Origin: CAWCAW01 sp963714125
Lineage (GTDB): Bacteria; Actinomycetota; Acidimicrobiia; Acidimicrobiales; UBA8190
DNA: 64,000 nt
NCBI GenBank assembly: GCA_963714125.1
Contig: OY970234.1
Span: 186,001-250,000 of the forward strand
Reading direction: 5' to 3'
Shown: positions 13,228 through 22,476 of the stretch, in pieces
How the letters are laid out: every line of letters begins with the position of its first letter
How positions within the stretch are numbered: the stretch's first letter is position 1
Notes under the pieces: generated by a model
What the model was told of the DNA's origin: nothing
The model's input: only the letters and a program-made list of their open reading frames with translations
Databases searched by the model: none
Made by a program: the position numbers and the translations under genes

Positions 13228-13479
13228 GGCCCCAGAACTCCTCTCGTACGATCGATGTCTTCATGGCGCCCCGCTCCATAGACACGACGTCACAAACGAG
13301 TGCGCCAATGCCATGGCAGACGGCTTGCCCTTGCCGCCCCAAGAATGCAAGCCGGTCGTTTCGGCTCGGTCACGCCCGTGTTACCAGCGCGTGAACTGGC
13401 GACGAAGCCCAGGCACGCAGGGCGGCAGATAGGGCGCGCCGCGGCCGGAGTTGGCGCGTTGTTGCTGGTCGGGTTGGAC

Positions 13480-14205
13480 CTACGAGGAAGAAGGCGGCTT
13501 GGGAGGCGACGACCACTTGGGGGGTGGCGCTCCGTAGCGCTTGGTGGGCCGTGGTCCGGCCGTGGTGGGCCCAGGTCGCCCTTCGGGGCGCGCCCGTGAC
13601 GTGGTGCCGCCGGCGGCCTTGACGGCCTGCTGAGAACGGTAGGCCCGCACCAGCAACCAGGCTCCCGCCATGAGGAACGGAATCCCGAAGCCCCAGTAGT
13701 GGAGGTTGAACACGGCCAGGCCGTACAGGGCCATCACCATGCCGAGGTAGAGACGCTTGCGGGTCCAGCCCGTGACAAGCATGAGGACCGACAGCACCAG
13801 GAGCACGACTTCGAGCTCGTGATACAGCGAAATGCTGACGTGCAGCCGGTTGACCGCACCGGTGCTCGTGCGGGCCGCGGGGTCGTGGCTGATCAGGTCG
13901 TTGATGATGAGCAGCCCGACGGCGCCCCCCACGGGTGCCCCCAGCAGGCCGACCAGTCGCTCCTTGTCGTTGGCGTAGCGGTTGTCGTCCTCGAGCTCCT
14001 CCAGCGTGGCCGACTTCGCCGCCGCCACCTTGGCCGCGGCGACTTCGGGCGCTTCGGGCTTGAGCACGGCATTCTTGAAACGATCGCCCACAGAGGGCTT
14101 GTCGCTGCGTTTGAAGCGCGGCAAAGACAGGAGGAGGCGCTGCGAGAAGCTCATTTTGGGCCCGCCGCCACCCACCATGTCGTCAGGATCGCGACCTTCG
14201 GGCAT
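13480..14205 (-). CDS. Conserved membrane protein, function unknown
   Basis: The 241-residue protein is not assigned to a named family here. It has a basic N-terminus, a charged helical stretch (about 45-80), then four likely membrane segments including LLGAPVGGAVGLLIINDLI, ELEVVLLVLSVLMLVTGW, LYLGMVMALYGLAVFNLHYW and GFGIPFLMAGAWLLV. It ends in a long Pro/Ser/Lys-rich cytosolic tail. A TAGCCT -10 box ends six bases before the ATG and no Shine-Dalgarno is present, suggesting a leaderless message. It is divergent from the cyclic-nucleotide-binding gene. Confidence 0.75.
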   Translation of the reverse strand: MPEGRDPDDMVGGGGPKMSFSQRLLLSLPRFKRSDKPSVGDRFKNAVLKPEAPEVAAAKVAAAKSATLEELEDDNRYANDKERLVGLLGAPVGGAVGLLIINDLISHDPAARTSTGAVNRLHVSISLYHELEVVLLVLSVLMLVTGWTRKRLYLGMVMALYGLAVFNLHYWGFGIPFLMAGAWLLVRAYRSQQAVKAAGGTTSRARPEGRPGPTTAGPRPTKRYGAPPPKWSSPPKPPSSS

Positions 14206-14314
14206 CGAGTGAGGCTAGCGCGCTCCTTTGCAGCTGAACGATGAACGCTCGGTGAAGACTCGGATGCCCGGGGCGAACCAGCACGAGAGGCAGGCGGCTG
14301 AGTAGCCTTTGACC
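14206..14314. promoter_or_regulatory. Divergent leaderless promoters
   Basis: Two TAGCCT boxes face outward. The minus-strand box (14217-14212) ends six bases before the membrane-protein ATG. The plus-strand box (14303-14308) ends six bases before the GTG of the cyclic-nucleotide-binding gene. Neither gene has a Shine-Dalgarno. Confidence 0.5.
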
Positions 14315-14734
14315 GTGGCAGAAAAGGCTCGTTTCGACGTCGGTGACATCTGGCTCTTCTCGGCCTGCTCGGGAAGCCAGCTGCGCACCGTCCGCCGTGC
14401 CATCGACGAGATCACCGTCGACGGTGGCAAGGTCCTGTGCGACGAAGGGTCGGTAGGCCGCGAGTTCTTCTACATAGTCGAGGGAAGCGCCACGGTGCGC
14501 CGAGCCGGCAAGAAGCTCGCCACCTTGGGCCCCGGCAGCTACTTCGGCGAGCTGTCGTTGCTGGACAGAAAACCTCGCTCTGCCACCGTTGTGTCGGACA
14601 CGGACATGGTGCTTCTGGTTCTCGATCAACGACGCTTCAACGGCCTGCTCACCGACATGCCGGCGCTGGCCCACAAGCTGCTGGTGGCCATGGCCCAACG
14701 TCTGCGCGACGCCGACGCCAAAGCCATCAACTAA
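14315..14734 (+). CDS. Cyclic-nucleotide-binding domain protein
   Basis: The 139-residue protein is almost entirely one cNMP-binding domain. It has DGGKVLCDEGSVGREFFYIVEGSATVRRAGKKLATLGPGSYFGELSLLDRKPRSATVV, including the phosphate-binding FGELSLLD...RSATV signature. There is no DNA-binding or catalytic domain, so it probably acts as a sensor subunit or has lost its effector. GTG at 14315 is chosen over a TTG two codons upstream because of the -10 box spacing. Confidence 0.85.
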   Translation: MAEKARFDVGDIWLFSACSGSQLRTVRRAIDEITVDGGKVLCDEGSVGREFFYIVEGSATVRRAGKKLATLGPGSYFGELSLLDRKPRSATVVSDTDMVLLVLDQRRFNGLLTDMPALAHKLLVAMAQRLRDADAKAIN

Positions 14735-14737
14735 GAG

Positions 14738-16819
14738 CTACTCAGCAGCAGCACCGTCGGGCGCGGTGGCGTCAGACGCAGCCACCGTGGCTGGGCTCAA
14801 CGACGCCTCGAATACCTGCGAGAGATCGAGGACACGCACATCGTCTTCTTTTTGACGGGCCCGAACGGCATCGTCGAGCATGATGAGGCAGTAGGGACAG
14901 GCCGTGGACACCACGTCCGCACCAGTGCCGAGAGCCTCGTCCGTGCGTTCCAGGTTGATGCGCCGACCGAGGGACTCCTCCATCCACATGCGAGCCCCGC
15001 CGGCGCCGCAACAGAAACTCTTCTCCCGGCAGCGGTGCATCTCGATCTGACTCACGCCGGGGATGGCGTCGAGAACCGAGCGCGGTTCGTCGAAGACCCG
15101 GTTGTGCCGACCCAGATAACAAGGGTCGTGGTACGTCACCTTCGCCTTCATCCCCCCTGGGGTGAGTCGTCCTTCGGCCACCAGATGGGCCAGGAGCTGA
15201 GAGTGGTGGATGACCTCGAAGTTGCCACCGAGATCCGGGTACTCGCGCGACAGTGAATTGAAACAGTGCGGGCAGGAGGCCACGACTTTCTTGGCGCCCA
15301 CCTCGTTCAGGGTGGCGATGTTGGCCTTCCCCATCTCCTGGTAGAGATACTCGTTGCCGAGGCGTCGAGCGGGATCACCGGTACAAGACTCACGAGGCCC
15401 GAGGATGGCGAACTTCACCCCGGCACGATGCAACAAGCGGGCGGTGGCCTGGGTGGATTTGCGGGCCCGCTCGTCGAGAGCACCGGCGCAACCCACCCAG
15501 TAGAGGTATTCGATGTCGTCGGGGATGGTTCCGGTGATGACGGGAACCTCAAAGTCGAGCGCGGCGGTCCACTCGGTGCGCTTGGCCCCCCCGAGCCCCC
15601 AGGGATCTCCCTGGTTCTCGAGGTTGCGCAGCATGAGGCCGGCCTCGCTCGGGAACTCGGACTCCATGAGCACTTGGTAGCGGCGCATTTCGATGATGGT
15701 GTCGACATGCTCGATGTCGACCGGACATTGCTCGACACAAGCTCCGCACGTGACACATGACCACAGCACATCGGGGTCGATGGTGGCGGGGACGAGAGTG
15801 GGAGCTTCGGTGCCCGAACCCTTCTCGGCCCCGATGAGGCGCGGTGCGGACGCCATGAGGTTGTCTCGCAGCGCCATCACGAGCAGCTTCGGCGAGAGGG
15901 GCTTGTCGGTGGTCCATGCCGGGCAGGCGTCCTGGCATCGGCCGCACTCGGTGCACGTCAAGGTGTCGAGCAGCTGCTTCCAGCTCAAGTCCTCGATGTG
16001 CCCAGCCCCGAACACGGTGTCTTCGGAGACGTTCTCCATGTCCATGTCGGGCGTGTTGTAGAGCGGTCCCAGGGCACGGGGGCGACGGGAGGCGGCCACG
16101 TTGATGGGCGCCAGGAAGATGTGGAGATGCTTGGAATAGGAGAGGAACACCAAGAAGCCCACGATGACGGCGATGTTGAGAATGAGGAACACCGTCTCGA
16201 GATCTGCGTTGGCACCGGTCCCGAAGTGAGAGAACAGCCGCCCGATGCCATGGGAGGCAAACGGCCACCACGAGTTGCCATAGGGAAAGTCGCCGGTATT
16301 GGTCTGGGCGGCCCGATAGAGCAGCAGGGTGACCATGACGCTGGCGATCATGGCCAGGGTCATCCAGGCGGCGTCGAGGTGCGATCCGTAGAAGCGTGAC
16401 TTGCGCTCCTTGCGGGCCGGAGAGTTGACCAAACGGATGATGGCGAAAACGCTCAGAGAGACGAGCACGGCCACCGCGAAGAAGTCCTCGATGAAGCCCA
16501 GGGCCCGGCCTCGGCCGATCAGGGGGACCACGAAACGCTTGTCGAACAGGTCCCCGTAGGCCTCGAGGATGGTGAACATCAATATGGTGAAGCCCCAGAA
16601 GGTAAAGGCGTGGGCGAGGCCGGGAATGGTGCGCTTGAACAGCTTCTTCTGCCCGCCCACCTCCACCAATTCGGCTTGGACCTGAGCCCGGACGTTCTTG
16701 AATCGGCCCTTGTCGGCGCGCCCGGAACTGACCAGGCGAAACAGGAATGCGAAACGCCTGCCGGCGATGGCCGCAGCGAGGACGGTGACGGCCAAGCCGA
16801 TGGCTATCCGTACTGGCAA
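14738..16819 (-). CDS. EtfD-like membrane Fe-S oxidoreductase
   Basis: The 693-residue protein has an N-terminal membrane domain with about five to six helices (residues 1-240, resembling the nitrate reductase gamma/HdrE fold). Two [4Fe-4S] motifs follow, CTECGRCQDACP and CVTCGACVEQCP, and then two cysteine-rich CCG domains with HDPCYLGRHN, CCGAGGARMW and CPYC. This architecture matches mycobacterial Rv0338c (EtfD), which passes electrons from EtfAB in fatty-acid oxidation to the quinone pool. That role here is inferred. TTG start with GGAG five bases upstream, 21 bases after dcd. Confidence 0.88.
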   Translation of the reverse strand: MPVRIAIGLAVTVLAAAIAGRRFAFLFRLVSSGRADKGRFKNVRAQVQAELVEVGGQKKLFKRTIPGLAHAFTFWGFTILMFTILEAYGDLFDKRFVVPLIGRGRALGFIEDFFAVAVLVSLSVFAIIRLVNSPARKERKSRFYGSHLDAAWMTLAMIASVMVTLLLYRAAQTNTGDFPYGNSWWPFASHGIGRLFSHFGTGANADLETVFLILNIAVIVGFLVFLSYSKHLHIFLAPINVAASRRPRALGPLYNTPDMDMENVSEDTVFGAGHIEDLSWKQLLDTLTCTECGRCQDACPAWTTDKPLSPKLLVMALRDNLMASAPRLIGAEKGSGTEAPTLVPATIDPDVLWSCVTCGACVEQCPVDIEHVDTIIEMRRYQVLMESEFPSEAGLMLRNLENQGDPWGLGGAKRTEWTAALDFEVPVITGTIPDDIEYLYWVGCAGALDERARKSTQATARLLHRAGVKFAILGPRESCTGDPARRLGNEYLYQEMGKANIATLNEVGAKKVVASCPHCFNSLSREYPDLGGNFEVIHHSQLLAHLVAEGRLTPGGMKAKVTYHDPCYLGRHNRVFDEPRSVLDAIPGVSQIEMHRCREKSFCCGAGGARMWMEESLGRRINLERTDEALGTGADVVSTACPYCLIMLDDAVRARQKEDDVRVLDLSQVFEASLSPATVAASDATAPDGAAAE

Positions 16820-16840
16820 GGGTCTCCTTTGGCTGGGGGG

Positions 16841-17407
16841 TCAGGGACGGAAGTTCTTGAAGTACCGGCTGGGGGTCGGACCCCACTGATTCTGGTACTT
16901 CGAGCCCAGACCCGAGGATCCATAAGGGTTGTCCGCCGGTGTGGTCATGCGCAGGAAGCTGATCTGGCCGATCTTCATGCCCGGATAAAGCGTGATGGGC
17001 AGGTTGGCCACGTTGGAGAGCTCCAAGGTGAGGTGCCCATCCCAGCCAGCATCCACGAATCCCGCCGTGGAGTGAATGAGTAGTCCCAGCCGGCCGAGCG
17101 ATGACTTACCCTCGAGACGGGCCACCAAGTCGTCGGGAAGCGCCACCCGTTCGAGTGTGGAACCCAAGACGAACTCACCGGGATGAAGCATGAGGGCTTG
17201 TCCGGTGGGAACTTCGACGAGCTCGGTCAGGTCTTCGAGGTCCTCTTTGACGTCGATAACGCGCATAGAGTGGTTGCGAAATAACCGAAAGTGCTTGTCG
17301 ATGTGAAGGTCCACCGACGACGGCTGAATGCAACTGTCGTCGAGCGGATCGATGATGATCCGCTTGGCCTGGAGTTCTTCGCGAATGGTCCGGTCGGAGA
17401 GCACCAC
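16841..17407 (-). CDS. dcd: dCTP deaminase, probably bifunctional with dUTPase
   Basis: Dcd converts dCTP to dUTP. The bifunctional mycobacterial type goes on to dUMP. About 188 residues include VLSDRTIREEL, IQPSSVDLHID, RLEGKSSLGRLGLLIHSTAGFVDAGW and GHLTLELSNVANLPITLYPGMKIGQ, closest to the M. tuberculosis bifunctional enzyme. GTG codons at 17416, 17407 and 17404 are possible. A TATCGT box ends seven bases before 17407, fitting a leaderless start there. Confidence 0.93.
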   Translation of the reverse strand: MVLSDRTIREELQAKRIIIDPLDDSCIQPSSVDLHIDKHFRLFRNHSMRVIDVKEDLEDLTELVEVPTGQALMLHPGEFVLGSTLERVALPDDLVARLEGKSSLGRLGLLIHSTAGFVDAGWDGHLTLELSNVANLPITLYPGMKIGQISFLRMTTPADNPYGSSGLGSKYQNQWGPTPSRYFKNFRP

Positions 17408-17435
17408 GGCCAGCACGATAGTGTGACGCCTGCTC

Positions 17436-17509
17436 GCGGGCGTAGTTCAGCGGCAGAACATCAGCTTCCCAAGCTGAGAACGGGAGTTCGATTCTCCTCG
17501 CCCGCTCCA
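17436..17509 (+). tRNA. tRNA-Gly(CCC)
   Basis: The acceptor stem GCGGGCG (17436-17442) pairs with CGCCCGC (17499-17505), followed by an encoded CCA (17507-17509). The anticodon stem-loop has loop TTCCCAA, giving anticodon CCC, and the T-loop contains GTTCGATTC. The 3' half is the integration site of the 27-kb island, and the gene remains complete at the left junction. Confidence 0.95.
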
Positions 17510-18723
17510 CGCGATTCCCCAGGTGACCTGCCCTTCTTCTGGCCAGGCGTTTTGGGCATATCGCTGTCGTGCCCTCCGCGTGCCCTTAGTCCTCCTTCAC
17601 GAGCGTTCTGAAGACTGACAACGTTGTCGTGAGGCTCAGTCATGAGCGCGCCGAGTCGGTCAGCGATAGTCCGGTCCCGCTGTTCTGTCGCGTGCTGATA
17701 GATGAGCGCTGCTCTCGGGCTTGCATGGCCAAGCCGGGCCATCAGCTCCTTGGTGCTCGCGCCAGTGCTTGCCGCAAGAGTTGCGCCTGTGTGTCTCAGA
17801 TCGTGAAAGTGCAGGTGGGACAACCCAACGGCTCCTCTTGCTTTCGTCCAGGCGGCGTCGAGAGTGGCGAAACGCAAGCTCTGACCGCTCTGAGGACCGG
17901 TGAAGAGCAACGCCTCGCCTTCCGGTGAGACGTAAGCATCTAGGTGGCGCTGGATCTCAGGAATCAGGGGACTTGGAATTGACACCCTCCTTCTCCCAGC
18001 CTCGGTCTTCGGTGGACCGAAGATCCGCTCACCATGCTTCAGTTCGCTGACAGCCTCCTCAACATTGACTCTCTCATTCGGTATGTCGATTCGACCTCGA
18101 CGAAGCGCAATCAATTCCCCTCGGCGAAGTCCGCACCAACACGCGAGCAGAACCATGAGCCGGTAGCGCGGCTCTATCTCATCAGCCAAAGCCTCAACTT
18201 CGGCAACTGTCGCAATGGGCCTTTCAGATGACCGTTCGACACCAGCTCCTTTGAGGTTGCATGGACTACGCGCAATGACACCGTCCGCGGTAGCCGTCTT
18301 CAGAATTTGGTTGAGCAGTCGGTATGCCTTGGCGGGTGTTCTGGACTCCAGCGCACACTCTGTTACGAGAAGCGCGTACCACCTCCTCACGATCGGGGGG
18401 GATATCCGTCCCAGCTGTTCGTCCCCCAGGGTTGGGAAAATGTGAAGCCTCATCATGTCCTCGTACATCTCATGGGTTCGAGGGCGGATGTTGGCCTTAT
18501 CTTTCAACCAGTCGTTTGCGTATTGGCGAAGCGAGACTGCGCCAGCCCGAGGGTCGACCCAATCTCCGCGCAGCTGGTCGGTGTACTGCATCGCCAACCA
18601 GGCATTCGCGTCGGCCCTCGTAGTGAACACCTTGCTAGGTCGCGATCCGCTGGGACTGTGGTATCGGGCCTGATAGTTCCCGCTGGGCAGACGACGAATG
18701 TTGCCGTGCTGGCGTCTAGGCAC
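17461..18723 (-). CDS. int: Tyrosine site-specific integrase of the island
   Basis: The 420-residue integrase has an N-terminal arm-binding/SAM-like domain (about 1-150) and a catalytic domain with the first arginine in CGLRRGELIALR, HFHDLRHTGATLAA (HxxR), GHASPRAALIYQH and the nucleophile tyrosine in that last segment. The last residues (ENRTPVLSLGS) are encoded by attL and the tRNA gene, and the stop lies inside the tRNA. This is how an integrase gene looks after insertion into its own target. GTG start at 18723. After excision the C-terminal codons would come from the attR side. Confidence 0.93.
   Translation of the reverse strand: MPRRQHGNIRRLPSGNYQARYHSPSGSRPSKVFTTRADANAWLAMQYTDQLRGDWVDPRAGAVSLRQYANDWLKDKANIRPRTHEMYEDMMRLHIFPTLGDEQLGRISPPIVRRWYALLVTECALESRTPAKAYRLLNQILKTATADGVIARSPCNLKGAGVERSSERPIATVAEVEALADEIEPRYRLMVLLACWCGLRRGELIALRRGRIDIPNERVNVEEAVSELKHGERIFGPPKTEAGRRRVSIPSPLIPEIQRHLDAYVSPEGEALLFTGPQSGQSLRFATLDAAWTKARGAVGLSHLHFHDLRHTGATLAASTGASTKELMARLGHASPRAALIYQHATEQRDRTIADRLGALMTEPHDNVVSLQNAREGGLRARGGHDSDMPKTPGQKKGRSPGESRGAGEENRTPVLSLGS
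17466..17511. repeat. attL, 46-bp direct repeat in tRNA-Gly 3' end
   Basis: This 46-bp block from the anticodon loop through CCA is repeated without mismatch at 44592-44637, in the same orientation. The flanking bases differ on both sides. It marks the left junction of the island. Confidence 0.95.
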
Positions 18724-18750
18724 GCTATGAACCCCGCGCGCTGACGAAAG

Positions 18751-19445
18751 TCATGCCGATCGCACCGACCGAGCAATAACGTCTCTAACGACCGCTGGAT
18801 GCCACCGTGCTCCGCCACGCTTCGTCAACCGCCCCTCATTTTCGAGGGTGCAGCAGATCTCGCGGAGGCTTGATCCTCCTCCACGGAGTTCGACAATCCT
18901 GGCCAGAGTGGCCTGTTCCTCAGGCTCGGCCCTCAGCTCTCCGTCCTTGGCCTTGTACCCAAATGGGGGAGAACCATAGGCGAAGCCGCCACGCTCACTT
19001 TTTCGCTTGCGCCCGCTCCGAAGCCGAAGGGCGATGATCCCACTCTCGTATTCGCTCACAGCTCCCAGGATCTGCCGAACGAACTTCCGAGACGGGTCGT
19101 CGGGGTCATCGCTCAAGAAATGGGCTTCTGCGGCGCTCGTGGAAAAGAGGTTGGCGCCAGGAGTGCGGCGGATCTCAACAAGAAGCTGCTCTTGGAGAAT
19201 GAGATCCCGAGCGAGACGGTCCAAGTGAAAAACGACCACACCCTTGGCTTCGTCTCGCTTGATCGCTCCGAGGGCCTCAGCAAGCCCCTCCCGAGCCTCT
19301 AGCCCATTGCTTCCACTCAGACCCTCGTCCTTGCACCAACGGACGATTCGGTGGCCCTCGTGCGACGCCCAGGCCAGGATGGCGCGCTTTTGAACATCTA
19401 GGCCGAAACCCTTCTCAGCCTGTCGGTCCGTTGAGACCCGCAGGT
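18751..19445 (-). pseudogene. Serine recombinase, 3' part, interrupted by IS21
   Basis: This fragment encodes LRVSTDRQAEKGFGLDVQ and onward, with the catalytic serine in RVSTD and the VVVFHLDRLARD resolvase motif, plus a short recombinase-type C-terminal domain (LREICCTLENEGRLTKRGG). The first seven codons are missing here and lie at 22010-22030 beyond an IS21 element. Removing the IS and one CAGGT duplication gives MSKLVAYLRVSTDRQ in frame, about 240 residues in total. An ATG supplied by the IS end (MAVDNLRVST) might still allow translation with an altered N-terminus. Confidence 0.9.
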
Positions 19446-19554
19446 TGTCAACGGCCATCAGGAATTCCCCACTGGCGGCCACGAAAAGTCCCCGGGTATG
19501 GCCAGAAATCTCCCCGGGTATGGCCACCGAATTCCCCACTCCTCGAACTCGTGA

Positions 19555-20325
19555 TCAGTGGCCCAAGGGCTTGACCCCCTTGCCGCTGGTGGCGTCTTGG
19601 AGGCGAATCGATTCTCCAGAGGTCTGCACTACGTGGGCGTGGTGAAGCAGGCGGTCGACAAGAGCGGTGGCCAGACTGGGCGGCATGAGCTGATCGAAAC
19701 CTGAGGGGTGCAGATTCGAGCTGATGGCGATCGATCGACGTTCATAGGCAGCATCGACCAATCGATAAAGGCCTTCGGCTGCTTCCTCGGTCACCGGCAA
19801 CAAACCGATGTCGTCGACCACGATGACATCGGCACGCAGCATCGGGGCCAATGCTTTGGCCACCGTGTCGTCAATGCGGTGCCGACGCACTAGGACACCC
19901 AGTTCCTCGATGGAGAACCAGGCGACGGTGCGCTCGGTGTCGACCACGGCATGGCCCAAGGCTTCGAGCAGGTGAGACTTGCCGGTGCCACTGGGTCCGC
20001 ACACCACCAAGTTCTCGTGACGCCCCACCCACTCCAAGGTGGCCAGGGCATCTTGGGTGGGTGCGGGTATCGAACTGCGAACGGGGTCCCACGCTGCAAA
20101 GGTCTTGCCGGCCGGAAAGCGGGCGCGCTTGCGGCGGGTCTCGGTCATGGAGGCGGCCCGTCCGTCGACTTCGGCTTCGAGGAGGACCCGAATCAGTTCG
20201 GCCGGAGCCCATCGCTGGGCTTTTGCCGTTGCCATGACGTCTTCAGCGGCGGCGCGCAGATAGGGAAGACGCAGGCGCCGAGTCAAGACGGCTACCTCGT
20301 CGAAAGTGGTCTCGGTGCTGGTCAC
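19555..20325 (-). CDS. istB: IstB-like helper ATPase of IS A
   Basis: IstB is the AAA+ regulator of IS21 transposition. The 256-residue protein has Walker A GPSGTGKSHL, Walker B VIVVDDIGLLP and the EAAEGLYRLVDAAYERRSIAISSN sensor region. Its ATG overlaps the istA stop by four bases (ATGA), which couples the two. It appears intact. Confidence 0.94.
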   Translation of the reverse strand: MTSTETTFDEVAVLTRRLRLPYLRAAAEDVMATAKAQRWAPAELIRVLLEAEVDGRAASMTETRRKRARFPAGKTFAAWDPVRSSIPAPTQDALATLEWVGRHENLVVCGPSGTGKSHLLEALGHAVVDTERTVAWFSIEELGVLVRRHRIDDTVAKALAPMLRADVIVVDDIGLLPVTEEAAEGLYRLVDAAYERRSIAISSNLHPSGFDQLMPPSLATALVDRLLHHAHVVQTSGESIRLQDATSGKGVKPLGH

Positions 20326-21800
20326 TTCTCAAGCTCACCGAGACGGGCCCACCCGGCAGTGCCAGGCTGGAGGGAGTGGTCCTCTGAAATCCGACGCAGT
20401 GGTTCTCGACGGATGGAGATGATCGAGTCCAGATCGCCCGCTTCGAAACGGCCGGCCAACGCCGCCAACCCGAGGGCCTCGTCGAGAACACCGGCATCGA
20501 CCACTCGCCGAAGTGCGAGGGCGTCACCCATGCGCTCGTTGATCTGATGCGCGCCGGCGGCGGCCGCTTCGACCAGGTAGCGCCGGGCCCCTTCACCGAG
20601 GGCAAGGAATGCACGCTCGGTCGAGGTAGAGGCTTTGGGGGCGCGCTCGGGATTCTTGCGCCGGGGCGGGTAATGCCCGTCGTGCAGGGTCATCTGGCCT
20701 TTGGCGGCCACCGGGTGACGGGCCACCTCTTTAGGTCCCTCCGGACCCGTCGCCACAATGACGACCTCGTTTCCCACACAACGCACGAACACCACTTCTT
20801 CGCACAGTTGGTGCGGGACCGAGTAGCGCGCTCCTTGGAAGGAGATGAGTGAGGACCACGACACGGTCCGAGTCTCACCAAAGGCCACTGTGTAGGGCTC
20901 AGGTGGAAGGCGGTGTAGATGGGCTTGTTCGACGAGCAGACGATGGGCGGGCTGCTCGCCGGTCTCTCGGTGCACCCGGGTGTTGAACCGCTCGCCGGCG
21001 GCGGCACAGGCCCGCTCCAAGGACGCGAAGTCGGCGTACTCTCCAACGAGATTGTCGGGCCGAGGCAGCACATCGGCCTTGGCGAGGCGCACCGTCGCCT
21101 CGGTGCCACCTTTGGATTCGGGATCGGCTACTACACAGGTGTGGATGGCAACCCCGTAGTAATGGGCCACCCCGAGCAACTCTCGGTTGCGCACCGCCAG
21201 GCCGGCCACATGGCTGGTGGTCACCGTCTTTTCGTTGTCGGTCAAGAGATAGGTCGGGGCGCCGCCGATGGCTCGCAACGTGGTGTCGAGGGCTGCGGTC
21301 AAGGAGGGGAAGGTGCGGTCGGCCAGCGCCACGACGACCCGGAAGCGCGACCAGGCCAACCAGGCACAGAACAAAGTGGTGGCTCGACCTTCCACAATCG
21401 GACCAGTCCCATAGTCGAACTGGAGCCACAAACCGGGCTCGGTGATCCAGGGCTTGTAGATCCGGTGATTGGCCCGCACGTAGTCGGCCTTGAGCCGGGC
21501 CACCACCCGCCGGGTGGTGCGTTCGGAACCGACAAAGCCCATGGCGGCGAGCTTTTGATGGACCACATCAGCGCGCACACGCCCTGAGGATCGGTCGATC
21601 CACTCCGTGATCTTGTCGGCGAAGGGCTCGGTGATAACCGGACGGCCAACGCCGGCGGAAGGATCAAGGCCAGCCGCTCGGGCGGCCACGAAGCGCCGAA
21701 CGGTCTTGTGATCGACGCCACACAAGGCAGCGGCGGCTCGAAACGAACTGGTGAGGTCATAGGCCTCGAGAACTTCCATTGCTTTCTCCTCGGACAACAT
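20322..21800 (-). CDS. istA: IstA-like transposase of IS A
   Basis: This DDE transposase of 492 residues has an N-terminal helix-turn-helix (LTSSFRAAAALCGVDHKTVRRFVAAR), the rve-type core with candidate catalytic residues in LQFDYGTGP, YLLTDNEKTV and ESKGGTEATVR, and a C-terminal Mu-like beta-barrel segment (RYSVPHQLCEEVVFVR). The ATG at 21800 has GAGGAGGG eight bases upstream. The frame extends further upstream into the IS end, but without similarity. Confidence 0.94.
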   Translation of the reverse strand: MLSEEKAMEVLEAYDLTSSFRAAAALCGVDHKTVRRFVAARAAGLDPSAGVGRPVITEPFADKITEWIDRSSGRVRADVVHQKLAAMGFVGSERTTRRVVARLKADYVRANHRIYKPWITEPGLWLQFDYGTGPIVEGRATTLFCAWLAWSRFRVVVALADRTFPSLTAALDTTLRAIGGAPTYLLTDNEKTVTTSHVAGLAVRNRELLGVAHYYGVAIHTCVVADPESKGGTEATVRLAKADVLPRPDNLVGEYADFASLERACAAAGERFNTRVHRETGEQPAHRLLVEQAHLHRLPPEPYTVAFGETRTVSWSSLISFQGARYSVPHQLCEEVVFVRCVGNEVVIVATGPEGPKEVARHPVAAKGQMTLHDGHYPPRRKNPERAPKASTSTERAFLALGEGARRYLVEAAAAGAHQINERMGDALALRRVVDAGVLDEALGLAALAGRFEAGDLDSIISIRREPLRRISEDHSLQPGTAGWARLGELEK

Positions 21801-22006
21801 GGATAGATCCCTCCTCGGGGTCGTGGACAGCGCGAACTGCCACGATCTCCGGGGAGGGGACCCCAAAAGGTGGATGTCGTTAAGGCCCGAGGAGCGGAGC
21901 GATGCCCACAAGCGGGGAATTCAGTGGCCATACCCGGGGACTTCTGGTGGCCGTTCGTGGGGAATTCCCGTGGCCGCCTACGGGGACTTTTTCATGTCCG
22001 CCGTCA

Positions 22007-22030
22007 CAGGTAAGCGACCAGTTTGCTCAT
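22007..22030 (-). pseudogene. Serine recombinase, 5' fragment
   Basis: ATG at 22030 encodes MSKLVAYL up to the CAGGT target duplication. Together with 18751-19445 it forms the full recombinase start. YLRVST is the usual resolvase beginning, so this is the original start codon. Confidence 0.85.
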
Positions 22031-22476
22031 CCTAGGCTCCCTGAAGTGGTGTGTTGTTTTTATTTTAATAGATATGACGAACCTGGTCGATGGCATATTT
22101 CGACCAGCTGGGTAAGGCGTTCGACCAATCCTCAAGCCGTCAACTCGTCGTTTCGGGCGCATCATCCGGCTGCTTCGCAGTGCCGAAAGTTCGTCCTTAA
22201 CCCGGACTGAAAATGGAACCTCATAGTTCCCGAGTCGGACTTCTCAGGGCGGCCACTCGTGACAGACCAGGGGGTCGTCAAGACGGCCTCTCGAATTCAT
22301 CGAACGCAAGCCCTGCCGAGATGCTCTCTGACGTCACCGGCTCATGGTCGAAAGGATGACCGACTGCAGGCTCACCACACACGGAGCATCTGTTGTTCGT
22401 TGAGGGTGGAACTTTTCCCTCCCTTGCTGCCTTGTTTCCTTCCGTAGGGTCGTTGTCCCTCCTGCTGCGGGCTAAA
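22031..22476. other. 446-bp region with an 8-bp inverted repeat, no gene seen
   Basis: This lies upstream of the broken serine recombinase. It contains CTGGTCGA (22083-22090) and its exact reverse complement TCGACCAG (22100-22107) around a nine-base AT-rich spacer, a candidate operator or recombination site. A T/A-rich tract (22057-22075) follows the recombinase start and may be its promoter. I see no convincing reading frame. Confidence 0.45.

Larger units (their letters stand above)
19446..22006 (-). mobile_element. IS21-family element A (2561 bp)
   Basis: The element carries istA and istB on the minus strand. It is bounded by a 5-bp target duplication CAGGT (19441-19445 and 22007-22011). 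The ends begin TGTCAACGG and (reverse complement) TGACGGCGG, and each end has several copies of a GGCCAC...AATTCCCC unit, as expected for the multiple terminal transposase-binding repeats of IS21. It disrupts the serine recombinase gene. The 3-bp alternative boundary (TGTGACGG end) is less likely because the 5-bp version restores the gene. Confidence 0.92.
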
